Assembly: GCA_025357755.1 (NCBI GenBank)
Contig: JANXOP010000311.1
Span: 1 to 46,450, forward strand
DNA: 46,450 bases
Reading direction: 5' to 3'
Source of the DNA: Kofleriaceae bacterium
Lineage (GTDB): Bacteria > Myxococcota_A > Polyangia > Haliangiales > Haliangiaceae
Part shown: positions 46,205 through 46,450 of the stretch, one piece after another
How positions within the stretch are numbered: the first letter of the stretch is position 1
Layout of the letters: every line of letters begins with the position of its first letter
Translations under genes and position numbers: made by a program
Notes under the pieces: model-generated
Told to the model about the DNA's origin: nothing
The model's database searches: none
The model's input: the letters and a program-made list of their open reading frames with translations, nothing else

Positions 46205-46450
46205 TCACTTCTTTTGACGTGGCGTTACCCAGGTCTCGATCTGCGCTGCGCTGGTGCGGTCACCCGCCGCAGTGAAGGCTGCCTGGGCGGCGACGGCGAG
46301 CTCGATCGCGTGGTGGCGTTGACCCTCGAGATCGAGCACCGTCGCGAGCGCGAACATCGAGTCTGCGGTGTCGGGATGTTCGGCGCCGACCGCCTTGGTG
46401 CGGATCGCGATCGCATGCTCGAGCGCGGTCACCGCCTCCGCGTGCCGGCC
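46205..46450 (-). CDS. C-terminal end of a TPR protein (5' part outside the window)
   Basis: The frame is open to the window edge. It reads GRHAEAVTALEHAIAIRTKA, HPDTADSMFALATVLDLEGQ, RHHAIELAVAAQAAFTA, then WVTPRQKK. This is the Tetratricopeptide (TPR_12-like, ...HPDTA...) repeat common at the end of myxobacterial Ser/Thr kinases, so the missing part may be a kinase. No catalytic residue is inside the window. Confidence 0.78.
   Translation of the reverse strand, partial: GRHAEAVTALEHAIAIRTKAVGAEHPDTADSMFALATVLDLEGQRHHAIELAVAAQAAFTAAGDRTSAAQIETWVTPRQKK

Overview
The window is GC-rich bacterial chromosome, densely coding on both strands. It fits a myxobacterium (Myxococcota), though I cannot name a genus. 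The reasons are two eukaryotic-type Ser/Thr kinases plus what looks like a third regulatory TPR protein, about ten lipoproteins, a MYXO-CTERM-like Cys/hydrophobic/Arg segment in a matrixin protease, an RTX-repeat surface lipoprotein and a kelch-type lipoprotein. No insertion sequence, phage or CRISPR array is visible, so it reads as native chromosome. No gene-free stretch exceeds about 190 bases.

Layout. (1) 1-7709, minus: a cut EAL-domain protein, an SRPBCC protein, the DNA-repair pair lhr-nei with overlapping ends, and two membrane or exported proteins. (2) 7843-14644, minus: seven tightly spaced genes that may form one transcript. In order they are a Ser/Thr kinase with a PEGA domain, a degenerate J-like/TPR protein, a lid-less Hsp70, a lipoprotein, LemA and two TPM-domain proteins. 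(3) 14810-18330, plus: a methionine pathway pair, a MetX-homoserine dehydrogenase fusion followed by a cystathionine gamma-synthase-type enzyme. (4) 18333-25026, minus: a six-gene overlapping membrane operon (zinc-ribbon/DUF4178-like, small membrane protein, half-length DUF350, membrane aminopropyltransferase, Tat-exported flavoprotein, polytopic membrane protein). (5) 25090-31718: alternating lipoproteins, a metallo-beta-lactamase-fold protein, a kelch protein and a glycerophosphodiesterase. (6) 31726-36212: tRNA-Arg(CCT), a TPMT-type methyltransferase, a group II truncated haemoglobin, a kinase-PAS protein, and a protein joining a ferritin-like domain to three Fe-S modules. (7) 36216-42433: paired Cys-rich lipoproteins, surE, a frameshifted RTX lipoprotein, a matrixin-like protease with an internal MYXO-CTERM, a small lipoprotein, a YkgJ-type protein and a PI-PLC-like lipoprotein. 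(8) 42496-46450: tRNA-Pro(GGG) with its terminator, an HU/IHF protein, thrS, a GNAT acetyltransferase, a lipoprotein and a cut TPR protein.

The best candidates for an undescribed system are the envelope-proteostasis-like cluster (region 2) and the polyamine/flavoprotein membrane operon (region 4). Other features worth attention are the Fe-S fusion protein, the MetX-Hom fusion, the tRNA gene placed between two protein genes, and the fact that all six convergent protein-gene pairs meet stop-to-stop within about four bases. All function statements come from motif reading by eye. No database search was run.
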